This document shows positions 15,154 through 23,025 of a DNA stretch of 32,336 nucleotides, piece after piece. The stretch spans positions 179 to 32,514 of the forward strand of contig NZ_AXAS01000074.1 in assembly GCF_000472925.1 (NCBI RefSeq). The letters are read 5' to 3'. The translations under genes and the position numbers were made by a program. Positions within the stretch are counted from its first letter, which is position 1. The number at the start of each line of letters is the position of its first letter. This DNA is from Bradyrhizobium sp. Ec3.3. GTDB lineage: Bacteria; Pseudomonadota; Alphaproteobacteria; Rhizobiales; Xanthobacteraceae. The notes under the pieces are model-generated. The model saw nothing but the letters and a program-made list of their open reading frames with translations, was not told where the DNA came from and ran no database searches.

Positions 15154-15274
15154 TGTCATTCCCCGCGAAAGCGGGGAATCCAGTACGCCGCGGCTTCTCC
15201 GTATCCCGTCGCTGTCTCTGGAATACTGGATCGCCCGCCCCAGTGCGCAATTGCGCACAAGGCGGGCGATGACA
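15154..15274. repeat. Dispersed palindromic repeat, family A, copy 1 (with nested palindrome)
   Basis: The unit begins TGTCATTCCCCGCGAAAGCGGGGAAT and ends GGCGGGCGATGACA, each end being a hairpin. Its middle reads CCAGTACGCCGCGG ... GGAATACTGGAT. The reverse complement of 21060-21161 matches it nearly base for base except that, in the right-hand hairpin loop, this copy carries an extra GTGCGCAATTGCGCAC palindrome (15243-15258). It lies between convergent genes and is read as an intergenic, probably non-coding, element. Confidence 0.85.
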
Positions 15275-15329
15275 GTTTCATTGCGCAGGTCGCGCGCCCT
15301 GCTCCCAGAGCCTAAACTGAATTAACGCC

Positions 15330-16733
15330 TCACGCCCCGTTCAGGAATTGAAGCGGGTCAACCGGGTTTGAACCCTTACGGATCTCGAAGTGAAGTTGCG
15401 GCGATGCCACTTCACCGGATTGACCCGACTTGGCAATGACCTGGCCGCGCCTGATGGTATCGCCGCGTTTCACCAACAGCTCACTCGCATGGGCATATGC
15501 GGTGACGTAGCCGTTGGAGTGGCGAACCAGGACCAGATTGCCGTAGCCTTTCAGCTCGTTGCCGGAATAGGCAACGACGCCGTCTTCAGCCGCCTTGACC
15601 GGCGTACCTTCGGGCACCGCGAGATTGATGCCGTCATTGCTCTTGCCGTTGGTCTTGGCGCCGTAGCTCGTGATCACCTTGCCGCGGACCGGCCAGCGGA
15701 AGGTCGGCAGCGCGCCGGTGGCGTCCGCGGCCTTCGCCGGCGTTTCGGCGGACTTCTCTTCGACATTGGCGGTGGCTTGCGCCAGCCGTGCGCTCTGCAC
15801 CGGCGGCGCGGCGGAAGCGACCCTGGTGGCGGGCACGGTTGCGACCGCGGCAGGCTGCTGGGCAACGGCGACGGGCGCGGCGGCCACCGCCACCGGGGCA
15901 GCAGGCGCGGCGACGGCCGCAGTCTTGCCGCCCGGCACGGTCAGCTTGGTGCCGAGCTTGAGCTTGGCGGAGGAATCGAGACCATTGGCGCGCGCGAGCT
16001 CAGCCACCGGAATGTGGTTCTTGCGTGCAATGCTGGCGAGCGTGTCACCACGATTGACGAAGTGGGTACTGGACGGAGCGCTGACGGCCGCCACCGGCTT
16101 TGCTGCGGGCGCCGCGACTGGCGCTGCGGCAACCGGAGCCAATGCCGGCGCAGGCGCTGCGGCGGTTGCTGCCGGGTGCGGAATGACGAGCTGCTGGCCG
16201 GGCGAGAGCGTGCGCGGCCCCTTGTAGCCGTTGGCGGCAAGGATCGCCTGCGGGGTGACGTGATAGCGCTTGGCAAGTACGTCGAGCGTGTCGCTGGTAC
16301 CGACGATGATCTTGGTTCCGCCGGAGGGACGGGCCGCGGCAACCGAGCGCGGCGGCACGGTGCCGGTGGCTTCAAGATGCGGCTGTGACGGCGGCGCATA
16401 GGACCCCATGCCACGCCCGCCTCCGGCTACACCCCCGCCTCCTGCGACGGGAGAGGATTGCGGCGCGGCGATCGCCGGCGGCGGCAACGGCTGGGACTGA
16501 TAATAGCCGGGCTGTGTCTGCGGCCGTGAATATTGCGGCAGCTCTCGCTGCGGCGGCGGCGCCTGCTGCACCGACCCCGTGGAGTCCTGGGACGCGAAGG
16601 GGTTGGAGAAGTTGGATTGCGAAAGCCGCGACGACATATCGGCGCTGCATCCGGCGAAACCGAACGAGATCAGCGCCAGCACCGCGACCTGCGGCACGCG
16701 GCGCGAGTAAAGCAACTCGGCAAGAGCGGACAT
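15330..16733 (-). CDS. NlpD-like LysM/M23 lipoprotein (amidase-activator type)
   Basis: This 467-residue protein is predicted to be a lipoprotein: its signal ends in FGFAGC with the lipobox Cys at 29. Residues about 50-135 are a Pro/Gln/Gly-rich linker. Two LysM peptidoglycan-binding domains follow (about 141-185 and 223-268), then an Ala/Val-rich linker and the C-terminal M23/LytM domain (about 344-467; WPVRGKVITSYGAK..., GYGNLVLVRHSNGYVTAYAHAS). Active M23 enzymes use an H-x-G-x-D motif and an HLH motif for zinc, but here these read N-D-G-I-N and Q-L-H, so zinc binding should be lost, as in E. coli NlpD and EnvC. It is therefore most likely a non-enzymatic activator of cell-wall amidases at division. 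Neighbours pcm and surE are the classical nlpD partners. Confidence 0.9.
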   Translation of the reverse strand: MSALAELLYSRRVPQVAVLALISFGFAGCSADMSSRLSQSNFSNPFASQDSTGSVQQAPPPQRELPQYSRPQTQPGYYQSQPLPPPAIAAPQSSPVAGGGGVAGGGRGMGSYAPPSQPHLEATGTVPPRSVAAARPSGGTKIIVGTSDTLDVLAKRYHVTPQAILAANGYKGPRTLSPGQQLVIPHPAATAAAPAPALAPVAAAPVAAPAAKPVAAVSAPSSTHFVNRGDTLASIARKNHIPVAELARANGLDSSAKLKLGTKLTVPGGKTAAVAAPAAPVAVAAAPVAVAQQPAAVATVPATRVASAAPPVQSARLAQATANVEEKSAETPAKAADATGALPTFRWPVRGKVITSYGAKTNGKSNDGINLAVPEGTPVKAAEDGVVAYSGNELKGYGNLVLVRHSNGYVTAYAHASELLVKRGDTIRRGQVIAKSGQSGEVASPQLHFEIRKGSNPVDPLQFLNGA

Positions 16734-16757
16734 GGTTACTCACTCGTACGCAACTGA

Positions 16758-16810
16758 ACTGGTTTTTTAAGTAAACACGTGCCGAGTAAATAACCGCTTA
16801 ACCCTCCCAA
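16758..16810 (-). promoter_or_regulatory. AT-rich leftward upstream region of the NlpD-like gene
   Basis: Reading leftward, this 110-base gap holds the A+T-rich run TTAAGCGGTTATTTACTC...TTTACTTAAAAAAC. It contains a near match to the CtrA site TTAA-N7-TTAA (TTAAGCGGTTATTTA) with one base different. CtrA control of cell-division genes is known in alphaproteobacteria. This hit is weak and only visually identified. Confidence 0.25.
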
Positions 16811-16842
16811 TAAGGTGTTGGCAGCACAGCCGATCCGGAATT

Positions 16843-17493
16843 CTAGAGCTCGCGCGCTACGCCAGGCAGCGCTGGCACGAAACGAACATCGACGAGTTCC
16901 CTGCGCTCGGTCCCCGTCTCGGTGCGGGTCAGGCGGATCAGGGTCTGCACCCCCTGATGGGGGCCGACAGGTGCGATCAGGACGCCCCCGACCTCCAGCC
17001 GGGCGATCAGATTGTCCGGGATCTCTTCCATCGCGGCGGTGACGATGATGCGGTCAAAGGGACCGATATTGGCGGGCAGATCGAGACCGTCACCCAGCAT
17101 CACTTCCACATTGTGGCAGTCGAGCTTTTCGAGCCGGGCGCGCGCCGTATCGGCGAGTTTTCGATAGCGCTCGACCGTCAGGACATGCCCGGCAAGCCGC
17201 GACAGCACTGCGGCCTGGTAACCGGAGCCCGTGCCGATCTCCAGCACGCGATGCCGCTTCTGCAACTGAAGCTGCTCGGTCATGTAGGCGACGACGAAGG
17301 GCTGGCTGATAGTCTGCCCGCAGGCGATCGGCAAGGCGCTGTCGCGGTAGGCATCCTCCCGGTCAGCCGCCTCGACGAACAGATCGCGTGGCACCTCTTC
17401 CATGGTGCGCAGCACCGCCTGGTCACTGATGCCGCGACGTCGCAGCGTGAGCTGAAACATCATTTTTTCCGGCGGATGCTGATTGGTGGTCAT
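16843..17493 (-). CDS. pcm: Protein-L-isoaspartate O-methyltransferase
   Basis: This 216-residue cytosolic enzyme methylates isoaspartyl residues in damaged proteins with S-adenosylmethionine, starting their repair. It has the SAM-binding motif VLEIGTGSGYQAAVLSRL (about 82-99), GQTISQPFVVAYMTEQL (about 58-74), and the acidic post-I motif at the strand ending ERY. The C-terminal PVGPHQGVQTLIRLTR fits the family. The ATG at 17493 (MTTNQHPPEKMMF) is favoured; the ATG at 17463 is a second option, and an even longer upstream frame has a poor N terminus. The neighbour order surE-pcm-nlpD occurs here in the same direction, though an orphan receiver gene on the other strand lies between surE and pcm. 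Confidence 0.95.
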   Translation of the reverse strand: MTTNQHPPEKMMFQLTLRRRGISDQAVLRTMEEVPRDLFVEAADREDAYRDSALPIACGQTISQPFVVAYMTEQLQLQKRHRVLEIGTGSGYQAAVLSRLAGHVLTVERYRKLADTARARLEKLDCHNVEVMLGDGLDLPANIGPFDRIIVTAAMEEIPDNLIARLEVGGVLIAPVGPHQGVQTLIRLTRTETGTERRELVDVRFVPALPGVAREL

Positions 17494-17744
17494 GCTAATT
17501 TTTCGTCGCGTTTTGATCTCGGCCGGGTCTAACCTGCCATGCAGCTGAGACCTTCGTCGCAGCCGCAGGATTCTTGTTCCGGCGCAGGAACCCATGATAA
17601 ACTTCTGTCACGGCATCTGACCACATAAACTGCTTTACGCGGAATTGGTCATGCCGGCATTTCCAGATTGGGGTTTGTCCAAACGCTCGTTGCGTCGCAT
17701 GGTTTTATCTGCGAACGTTTGATGGGAAGGGCAAGGACTCACGG

Positions 17745-18104
17745 ATGACTGCGGGCGGTTCTGTTTTCCTCGTCGAAGACGAGGTCATGATCAGGATGAT
17801 GGTCGCAGACATGCTCGAAGAGCTTGGCTACAAGGTCGCGGCCGAGGCCGGCGACATTGCCGAAGCGATGCGGCTTGCACAGTCGACCGAATTCGATTTC
17901 GCCATCCTCGACGTCAACGTCAACGGCAAGGTGATCTCGCCGGTCGCCGACGTCATCAAGGCCAAGGGCCGGCCCTTCATCTTCGCCACCGGCTACGGCT
18001 CATCCGGCCTGCCCGAGCAGTATCGCGACCGGCCGGCGCTGCAAAAGCCGTTTCAGCTCGACGCACTTGGCAAGACCATCGAGTCCGCGCTGCGCGGCGG
18101 CTAG
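17745..18104 (+). CDS. Single-domain response regulator (FATGUY-type receiver)
   Basis: This 119-residue protein is a stand-alone receiver domain with no output domain. The acidic pair is ED at 11-12 in FLVEDE, the phospho-acceptor is D56 in FAILDVNVNGK, and the conserved lysine is K101 in LQKPF. The switch segment PFIFATGYGSSGLP (about 77-90) carries the F-A-T-G-(x)-Y motif of the FATGUY family of alphaproteobacterial single-domain response regulators, which often work as phosphate sinks or relays. It lies on the + strand between two leftward genes, pcm and surE, and a dispersed repeat follows its stop by about 30 bases. No histidine kinase is nearby, so its partner must be elsewhere. Confidence 0.9.
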   Translation: MTAGGSVFLVEDEVMIRMMVADMLEELGYKVAAEAGDIAEAMRLAQSTEFDFAILDVNVNGKVISPVADVIKAKGRPFIFATGYGSSGLPEQYRDRPALQKPFQLDALGKTIESALRGG

Positions 18105-18133
18105 CGCCGCTCGCATCTGCTGCAATGATGGAA

Positions 18134-18227
18134 TTGTGCCGGTGATTTGCCCGACGCGTCAACCAATTTCGTAAAACACGAATCCGCCACCAGGCAGCCC
18201 CCGGCTACTTTGCATGGGGTTGTTTTC
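18134..18227. repeat. Dispersed intergenic repeat, family B, copy 1
   Basis: The + strand reads GTGATTTGCCCGACGCGTCAA, then TTTCGTAAAACACGAA, and ends CCGGCTACTTTGCATGGGG TTGTTTTC. The last 26 bases (18201-18226) are identical to the reverse complement of 31190-31215, and the rest aligns with several substitutions (for example TTTGCTCGACGTGTCAA and TTTCGCCAAACCCGAAA in the other copy). A small TTTCG/CGAA hairpin is kept in both. This pattern of a conserved block with drift in the rest suggests a dispersed repeat. Confidence 0.85.
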
Positions 18228-18278
18228 GACCTTTTTTGCAGGAGGGGCGCGAAGAGGACGCGACAGTGGACGCGGTCC

Positions 18279-19046
18279 CTATTTCAGCGTCTCGCCAAGA
18301 GCCTGCGAGAAGGCCTCATCCGTGCGGTCGAGCTTCAGTGGCGTCACCGAGATGTAACGCTCGCGTAGCGCGGCCAGATCGGTGCCATCCTCCGGCAGGT
18401 CCATCATCGCGGCACGCTCGAAGCCGATCCAGAAATAGGGATTGCCGCGGCCGTCGCGGCGCTCGTCGATCCTGAGGAAGCCGAGGTTGCGCTTGCCCTG
18501 CCGCGTCACGCGGATACCGAGAACCTCTTCCGGCGCGCAGGACGGAAAATTGACGTTGATCACGGTGTTCCTGGGCACGCCGGCCTTGAGCACCTTGCGC
18601 AGGATGTCGGGACCGAACTTGCGCGCGGTATCCCACGGCGGCCGCTCGCGCGTCTCGACGCTAAACTCCTGTGAAAGCGCGAACGACGGCAGGCCCAGAA
18701 TGGTACCTTCCAGCGCGCCCGCGATGGTGCCGGAATAGACGACGTCCTCGGCGACGTTGCGGCCCTTGTTGACGCCAGAGAGCACGACGTCGGGCAGCGT
18801 CGCGCCCAGGATGTGACGCGCGCCCATGATGACGCAGTCGGTCGGCGTGCCCCTCACCGCGAAGTGCCGCGGGCCGACCTCGCGCAGGCGCAAGGGATCG
18901 TTCAGCGACAGCGAATGCGAGACGCCGGACTGGTCGAGCTCGGGCGCCACCACCCAGACATCGTCGGACAGGGCGCACGCGATCTCCTCCACGACCTTGA
19001 GGCCGGGCGCGTGGATACCGTCGTCATTGGTGCAGAGAATGCGCAT
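18279..19046 (-). CDS. surE: 5'-nucleotidase SurE
   Basis: This 255-residue metal-dependent phosphatase hydrolyses nucleoside 5'-monophosphates (and related 3'-nucleotides), and is linked to stress and stationary-phase survival. The N terminus is the SurE signature MRILCTNDDGIHAPGL with the metal-binding D8-D9. SGVNKGRNVAEDVVYSGTIAGALEG (about 90-114) with the conserved Asn, Ser and glycines is also present. Length matches the family (about 250). It lies in the classical surE-pcm-nlpD neighbourhood, interrupted by the receiver gene. Confidence 0.95.
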   Translation of the reverse strand: MRILCTNDDGIHAPGLKVVEEIACALSDDVWVVAPELDQSGVSHSLSLNDPLRLREVGPRHFAVRGTPTDCVIMGARHILGATLPDVVLSGVNKGRNVAEDVVYSGTIAGALEGTILGLPSFALSQEFSVETRERPPWDTARKFGPDILRKVLKAGVPRNTVINVNFPSCAPEEVLGIRVTRQGKRNLGFLRIDERRDGRGNPYFWIGFERAAMMDLPEDGTDLAALRERYISVTPLKLDRTDEAFSQALGETLK

Positions 19047-19105
19047 GCGTCAGATCGATTCCTCAGGTGCTGTGAGGAGGTCTTATCCGGCTATGACCGA
19101 TCAGG

Positions 19106-19141
19106 CAAACCGCCGAAATGCGGGAGGTTCCGGGCGGTTTG
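19106..19141 (-). terminator. Hairpin between the hypothetical gene and surE
   Basis: CAAACCGCC pairs with GGCGGTTTG across an 18-base loop, 33 bases after the stop of the 125-residue hypothetical gene, and its other end is 60 bases before the surE start. No U tract follows on the leftward strand, so it may be a weak terminator or a processing site. Confidence 0.35.
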
Positions 19142-19173
19142 GAACTACCAACGGCTGTCGGCGGGCCTCTCGC

Positions 19174-19551
19174 CTAGCGGCGGATGCGCCATTGCGGCAG
19201 GAAGCGCGCCAGCCGGCCCTCCGCTCGCAAGGCGAGCACGACCGGCGGGGCAGGTTTCGGCGGTGGCGCGACGGGGACCGGCGCAGGCGGCAGCTCGGTG
19301 GCCGCGCGCACCGGCGTACACTCTGGTGGCGGCGCCTGCGGATAGCGCGTGCGTGCGAGCGTCAGTGCCTTGTCAAAATCCTCGAGATTGAGCCCGGGCT
19401 TGGCGCGCCGGCTCTGCACGAAATCGTCGTCCCAGAGCCGCGCGATCTCGATGTCGAGCACGCCGCGCAACCGCTGATCGACGGCCTGGATGCCGAAACC
19501 GGTCACCGCCCATTGTCTGCCGATCCAGAAGATGTCGCGGTGCAGGGCCAT
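19174..19551 (-). CDS. Hypothetical protein with Pro-rich tail
   Basis: This 125-residue protein has an ordered N-terminal half (MALHRDIFWIGRQWAVTGFGIQAVDQRLRGVLDIEIARLWDD) that reads like a real globular segment, followed by a region rich in Pro and Ala (about 77-104) and a basic C-terminal end. No signal peptide or TM was seen. The family is not recognised. It sits between surE and serS in the same direction, within the leftward block, and the codon use looks like its neighbours. It is likely real, with unknown function. Confidence 0.7.
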   Translation of the reverse strand: MALHRDIFWIGRQWAVTGFGIQAVDQRLRGVLDIEIARLWDDDFVQSRRAKPGLNLEDFDKALTLARTRYPQAPPPECTPVRAATELPPAPVPVAPPPKPAPPVVLALRAEGRLARFLPQWRIRR

Positions 19552-19653
19552 GGACGATCGTTGGAGCTATCGGAGGGGCGTCAGGATAGCCGCCCATCCG
19601 ATCTTCGCAACCCCAAGCGGTCGCCGCAACATTGCGACGGCCGGATGACGGCC

Positions 19654-20985
19654 CTACTCGCGCGCGACCATCTTCAGCCCGCCCATGTAGGGCTGCAGCA
19701 CGTCCGGCACGGCGATCGAGCCGTCCTCCTGTTGATAGGTCTCCATCACGGCGATCAGCGCGCGGCCGACCGCGGTGCCGGAGCCGTTGAGCGTATGGAC
19801 GAAGCGCGGCTTGCCGTCCGGCCCGCGCGAGCGCGCATCCATGCGCCGCGCCTGGAAATCGCCACACACCGAGCAGCTCGAGATCTCGCGGAACATGCCG
19901 CCCTCGCCCTGGCCTGGCATCCAGACCTCGATGTCGTAGGTTTTTTGCGACGAGAAGCCCATGTCACCTGCACATAGCGTCATCACGCGGTAATGCAGGC
20001 CGAGCTTCTGCAAGACCTGCTCGGCGCAGGAGAGCATCCGCTCCAGCTCGTCCTTGCTCACTTCCGGCGTCGTGATCGAGACCAGCTCAACCTTGGTGAA
20101 CTGGTGCTGGCGGATCATGCCGCGGGTATCGCGTCCCGCCGCGCCCGCTTCGGCGCGAAAGCACGGCGTCAGCGCGGTGAGCCGCATCGGCAGCTGCTTC
20201 TCGTCGAGGATGGATTCGCGCGCGAGATTGGTGAGCGAGACCTCGGCGGTCGGGATGAGGCCAAGACGCTCAGTCCGCAACCGCCCGTCGTCTGGCGCGG
20301 CGAGCAGCTCGCCCTTGATCGCCCAGAACTGATCATCCTCGAATTTCGGCAATTGCCCGGTGCCGAACATGACTTCGTTGCGCACCAGCAGCGGCGGGGT
20401 GATCTCGGTGTAGCCGTGCTCGTTGGTGTGCAGGTCGATCATGAACTGGCCGATCGCGCGTTCGAGCCGCGCGAGCCCCTTCTTCAACACGACGAAGCGC
20501 GCGCCGGAGAGCTTTGCCGCAGCCTCGAAGTCCATGTAGCCGAGCGCGGTGCCGAGATCGTCGTGCAGTTTCGGCGCGAAACTGTAGTTGCGCTTGTTGC
20601 CGTACACGTGATGCTGCACGTTGCCATGCTCGTCGACGCCATCAGGCACCTCCGCAAGCGGCAGATTGGGGATCGCCGACAGCTCTTTCGCCAGTTCCTC
20701 ATCGGCGGCCTTCGCGGCCGCTTCGAGCTCCGGCATCGTGGTCTTGAGCTCGGCCACCTCGGCCATCAGCTTGGCCGCGCGCGCCTCGTCCTTCGCCTTC
20801 TTGGCCTCGCCGATCTCCTTGGAGGCGGCGTTGCGCCGGGCCTGCGCCTGCTCGGAAGCCAGGATCGCCGCACGCCGCTTCTCGTCGATCGCCAGGAGCG
20901 ACGCCGACATCGGCTTCAACCCACGCCGGGCGAGGCCGGCGTCGAAAGCTTGCGGATTGTCGCGGATCGTCTTGATGTCGTGCAT
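19654..20985 (-). CDS. serS: Seryl-tRNA synthetase
   Basis: This 443-residue class II synthetase charges tRNA-Ser (and tRNA-Sec). The start MHDIKTIRDNPQAF is typical of SerRS, so the ATG at 20985 is preferred over one ten codons upstream. The N-terminal antiparallel coiled coil (about residues 25-100) carries Lys/Glu-rich heptads. The class II motifs follow: motif 2 CFRAEAGAAGRDTRGMIRQHQF (about 265-286) and motif 3 LNGSGTAVGRALIAVMETYQ (about 407-426). It belongs to the leftward block downstream of tatC, separated by an intergenic repeat. Confidence 0.96.
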   Translation of the reverse strand: MHDIKTIRDNPQAFDAGLARRGLKPMSASLLAIDEKRRAAILASEQAQARRNAASKEIGEAKKAKDEARAAKLMAEVAELKTTMPELEAAAKAADEELAKELSAIPNLPLAEVPDGVDEHGNVQHHVYGNKRNYSFAPKLHDDLGTALGYMDFEAAAKLSGARFVVLKKGLARLERAIGQFMIDLHTNEHGYTEITPPLLVRNEVMFGTGQLPKFEDDQFWAIKGELLAAPDDGRLRTERLGLIPTAEVSLTNLARESILDEKQLPMRLTALTPCFRAEAGAAGRDTRGMIRQHQFTKVELVSITTPEVSKDELERMLSCAEQVLQKLGLHYRVMTLCAGDMGFSSQKTYDIEVWMPGQGEGGMFREISSCSVCGDFQARRMDARSRGPDGKPRFVHTLNGSGTAVGRALIAVMETYQQEDGSIAVPDVLQPYMGGLKMVARE

Positions 20986-21059
20986 GGCTGTGGTCCTGGG
21001 GCAGCGCGTCCACATACAACGGCGAACGTTGTAGGTCAGCGCGCTTCCCCTAGCACAGC

Positions 21060-21161
21060 TGTCATCGCCCGCGAAAGCGGGCGATCCAGTATTCCAAAGA
21101 CAGCGCGAGGATACGGAGGGGCCGCGGCGTACTGGATTCCCCGCTTTCGCGGGGAATGACA
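21060..21161. repeat. Dispersed palindromic repeat, family A, copy 2
   Basis: The unit begins TGTCATCGCCCGCGAAAGCGGGCGAT and ends TTCCCCGCTTTCGCGGGGAATGACA, so both ends are hairpins. Its middle is CCAGTATTCCAAAGACAGCG...GCCGCGGCGTACTGG. Its reverse complement is nearly identical to copy 1 at 15154-15274, so the two copies are inverted relative to each other. It fills most of the gap between serS and tatC. Confidence 0.85.
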
Positions 21162-21179
21162 GCCAAAGGATGCGGTGCC

Positions 21180-21986
21180 TTATTCCGCTGGGTTGGCGCT
21201 CGACGAGGCGCCGCTGGAAGCCTGCGAAGCCGCCGCCTTCTTCTCCACCATCGATACCGCGATGATCGAGCCCTCATAGAGCGCCAGCAAGGGAATCGCG
21301 AGCGAGCACTGGCTCAGCACGTCCGGCGGGGTCAGGACGGCCGCGATGATGAAGGCGATGACGATGAAATAGCGGCGCTTCTCGCGCAGCATCTTCGAGG
21401 TGATGATGCCGATGCGGCCGAGCAGCGTCAGGATCACCGGGAGCTGGAAGGCGATGCCAAAGGCGAAGATCAGCGACATCATCAGCGACAGATATTCGCC
21501 GACCTTGGGCAGGAGCTGAATCTGCGCGGTCTCGTCGCTGCCGGTCTGCTGCATGCCGAGCGAGAAGCGGATCAGCATCGGCAAGACGACGAAATAGACC
21601 AGCATCGCGCCCAGCACGAAGAAGAACGGGGTCGCGACCAGATATGGCAGGAAAGCCTGCTTCTCGTGCTTGTAGAGGCCGGGCGCCACGAACTTGTAGA
21701 TCTGCGTGGCGACGATCGGGAACGAGATGAAGCCGGCACCGAACAGCGCGAGCTTGAGCTGGGTGATGAAATATTCCAGCAGCGCCGTGTAGATGAACTT
21801 CGAATTCTCGGGCCCGGCGACCCACACGAACGGCCAGACCAGCACGTTGTAGATCTGCTTGGCGAAGAAGAAACAAAAGATGAACGCGATGCCAAAGCCG
21901 AGCAACGCCTTGATCAGCCGCGAGCGCAGCTCGATCAGATGGTCCATCAACGGCGCCTTGCTGGCCTCGATGTCGGCGTCGGTCAT
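21180..21986 (-). CDS. tatC: Sec-independent protein translocase subunit TatC
   Basis: This 268-residue polytopic inner-membrane protein is the receptor core that binds twin-arginine signal peptides. The N-terminal cytoplasmic segment APLMDHLIELRSRLIKAL (about 11-28) has the TatC hallmark HL-EL-R-R. Six TMs follow, with the conserved F-x-x-P-(x)-Y/KF-APGLYKHEK loop (about 100-115) and the P...V-L.LLG motif near 195. An Ala/Ser-rich C-terminal tail ends it. Its ATG overlaps the tatB stop by four bases (ATGA), so translation is coupled. Confidence 0.96.
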   Translation of the reverse strand: MTDADIEASKAPLMDHLIELRSRLIKALLGFGIAFIFCFFFAKQIYNVLVWPFVWVAGPENSKFIYTALLEYFITQLKLALFGAGFISFPIVATQIYKFVAPGLYKHEKQAFLPYLVATPFFFVLGAMLVYFVVLPMLIRFSLGMQQTGSDETAQIQLLPKVGEYLSLMMSLIFAFGIAFQLPVILTLLGRIGIITSKMLREKRRYFIVIAFIIAAVLTPPDVLSQCSLAIPLLALYEGSIIAVSMVEKKAAASQASSGASSSANPAE

Positions 21987-22543
21987 GACGCTTTGGCGTC
22001 CTTGATCGCTTCGGGTAGCGCCGTGTCTTGGACTACAGTGTCCTGGGTCACAGGAGCCGGCTCAACCTCGCGGGTGATCGCGAGCGGTTCATTTGCCGCC
22101 GCATGTGCCTCCGCTTCCACAAAGGTCGCGGGCGTCGGGGCTTCCGGTGTCGTGGGCATCACCGGCGCTTCGCCTGAAGTCGCCGGCGCTTCGCTTGAAG
22201 TCGCCGGCGGCTCGATCGCGGGCGTGGCCGCGGTCTCCGCAGGCTTGTCGATGTCCTCGATACGCAGCGCCTCGTTGACGTCCTTCGTGAGCGAGGTCAT
22301 CAAATTGTTGCTGGTGAAGCCGGAGGCAGCTTCCTTGACCTCGTCAAAGCTCTTCTTGAGGTCGGCCATTTCGGCCTCGCGCATGGCTTCCTGAAATTGG
22401 CCCTGGAATTCGGCGGCCATCTTGCGGGCCTTGCCCATCCATTGGCCGACCATGCGCAAGACACCGGGGAGCTCCTTCGGGCCGATGGCAACCAGCGCAA
22501 CGACCGCGATGAGGACCAGTTCACTCCACCCGATGTCGAACAT
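21983..22543 (-). CDS. tatB: Sec-independent protein translocase subunit TatB
   Basis: This 186-residue protein has the TatB N terminus: MFDIGWSELVLIAVVALVAIGPKELPGVLR, with the conserved Glu8 in the TM and the G-P hinge after it. An amphipathic helix follows (about 23-70: VGQWMGKARKMAAEFQGQFQEAMREAE), and the C-terminal part (about 100-186) is an extended Pro/Ala/Thr/Glu-rich tail with direct repeats such as EAPATSGEAP, longer than in many homologues. It associates with TatC in the substrate receptor. It follows tatA by 83 bases and overlaps tatC. Confidence 0.94.
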   Translation of the reverse strand: MFDIGWSELVLIAVVALVAIGPKELPGVLRMVGQWMGKARKMAAEFQGQFQEAMREAEMADLKKSFDEVKEAASGFTSNNLMTSLTKDVNEALRIEDIDKPAETAATPAIEPPATSSEAPATSGEAPVMPTTPEAPTPATFVEAEAHAAANEPLAITREVEPAPVTQDTVVQDTALPEAIKDAKAS

Positions 22544-22626
22544 GAAGTCTTCCGTTCAGGCAAGCCGCGATTAGCCCAATCCTCGATGCACGGGATCGGG
22601 ACCGCCCACGTCTGCCGATCTTTGGC

Positions 22627-22860
22627 TCAGACGGCCTTGCTGCCGACGTCGGACCGTGCCGCAGTCGGCGCGGCATTGTGCTCGATGGACTTGGCGGGGT
22701 CGGGCTTGTCGGCAACCTTGTCGTCGTCCTGCATGCCCTTCTTGAACGCCTTGATGCCCTGCGCCACGTCGCCCATCAGATCCGAAATCTTGCCGCGGCC
22801 GAACAGCAGCAGGACCACTGCGATCACCAAGATCCAGTGCCAAATGCTAAGCGAACCCAT
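22627..22860 (-). CDS. tatA: Sec-independent protein translocase subunit TatA
   Basis: This 77-residue protein forms the protein-conducting oligomer of the Tat pathway. It has MGSLSIWHWILVIAVVLLLFGRGKISDLMGDVAQGIKAFKKGM: a single N-terminal TM, the FGRGK hinge, and an amphipathic helix, then a charged tail. The ATG at 22860 (MGSLS) is preferred over an upstream ATG that adds 16 residues. It begins the tatA-tatB-tatC unit. Confidence 0.94.
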   Translation of the reverse strand: MGSLSIWHWILVIAVVLLLFGRGKISDLMGDVAQGIKAFKKGMQDDDKVADKPDPAKSIEHNAAPTAARSDVGSKAV

Positions 22861-23025
22861 CCTGCAACCCTCCAAACGCGCATGGCCGGGGACCCGGCCG
22901 ATCTTCACCGAAACCTAGGCTTCGCAGGTGTCAAAAACAAGGACCAAGGCAGCGCCAATTCGCTGTTGGCACTACGCAATCTTGCTAGTGTTAACTGGTC
23001 GGGCAGACCGTAGAACGACGGGCCG

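Noticed and set aside
15651..16227. Ala/Gly-rich rightward frames opposite the NlpD-like linker
   Set aside because: The opposite strand encodes Ala/Pro/Val repeats between LysM domains, which read as Gly/Ala on this strand; no domain is present.
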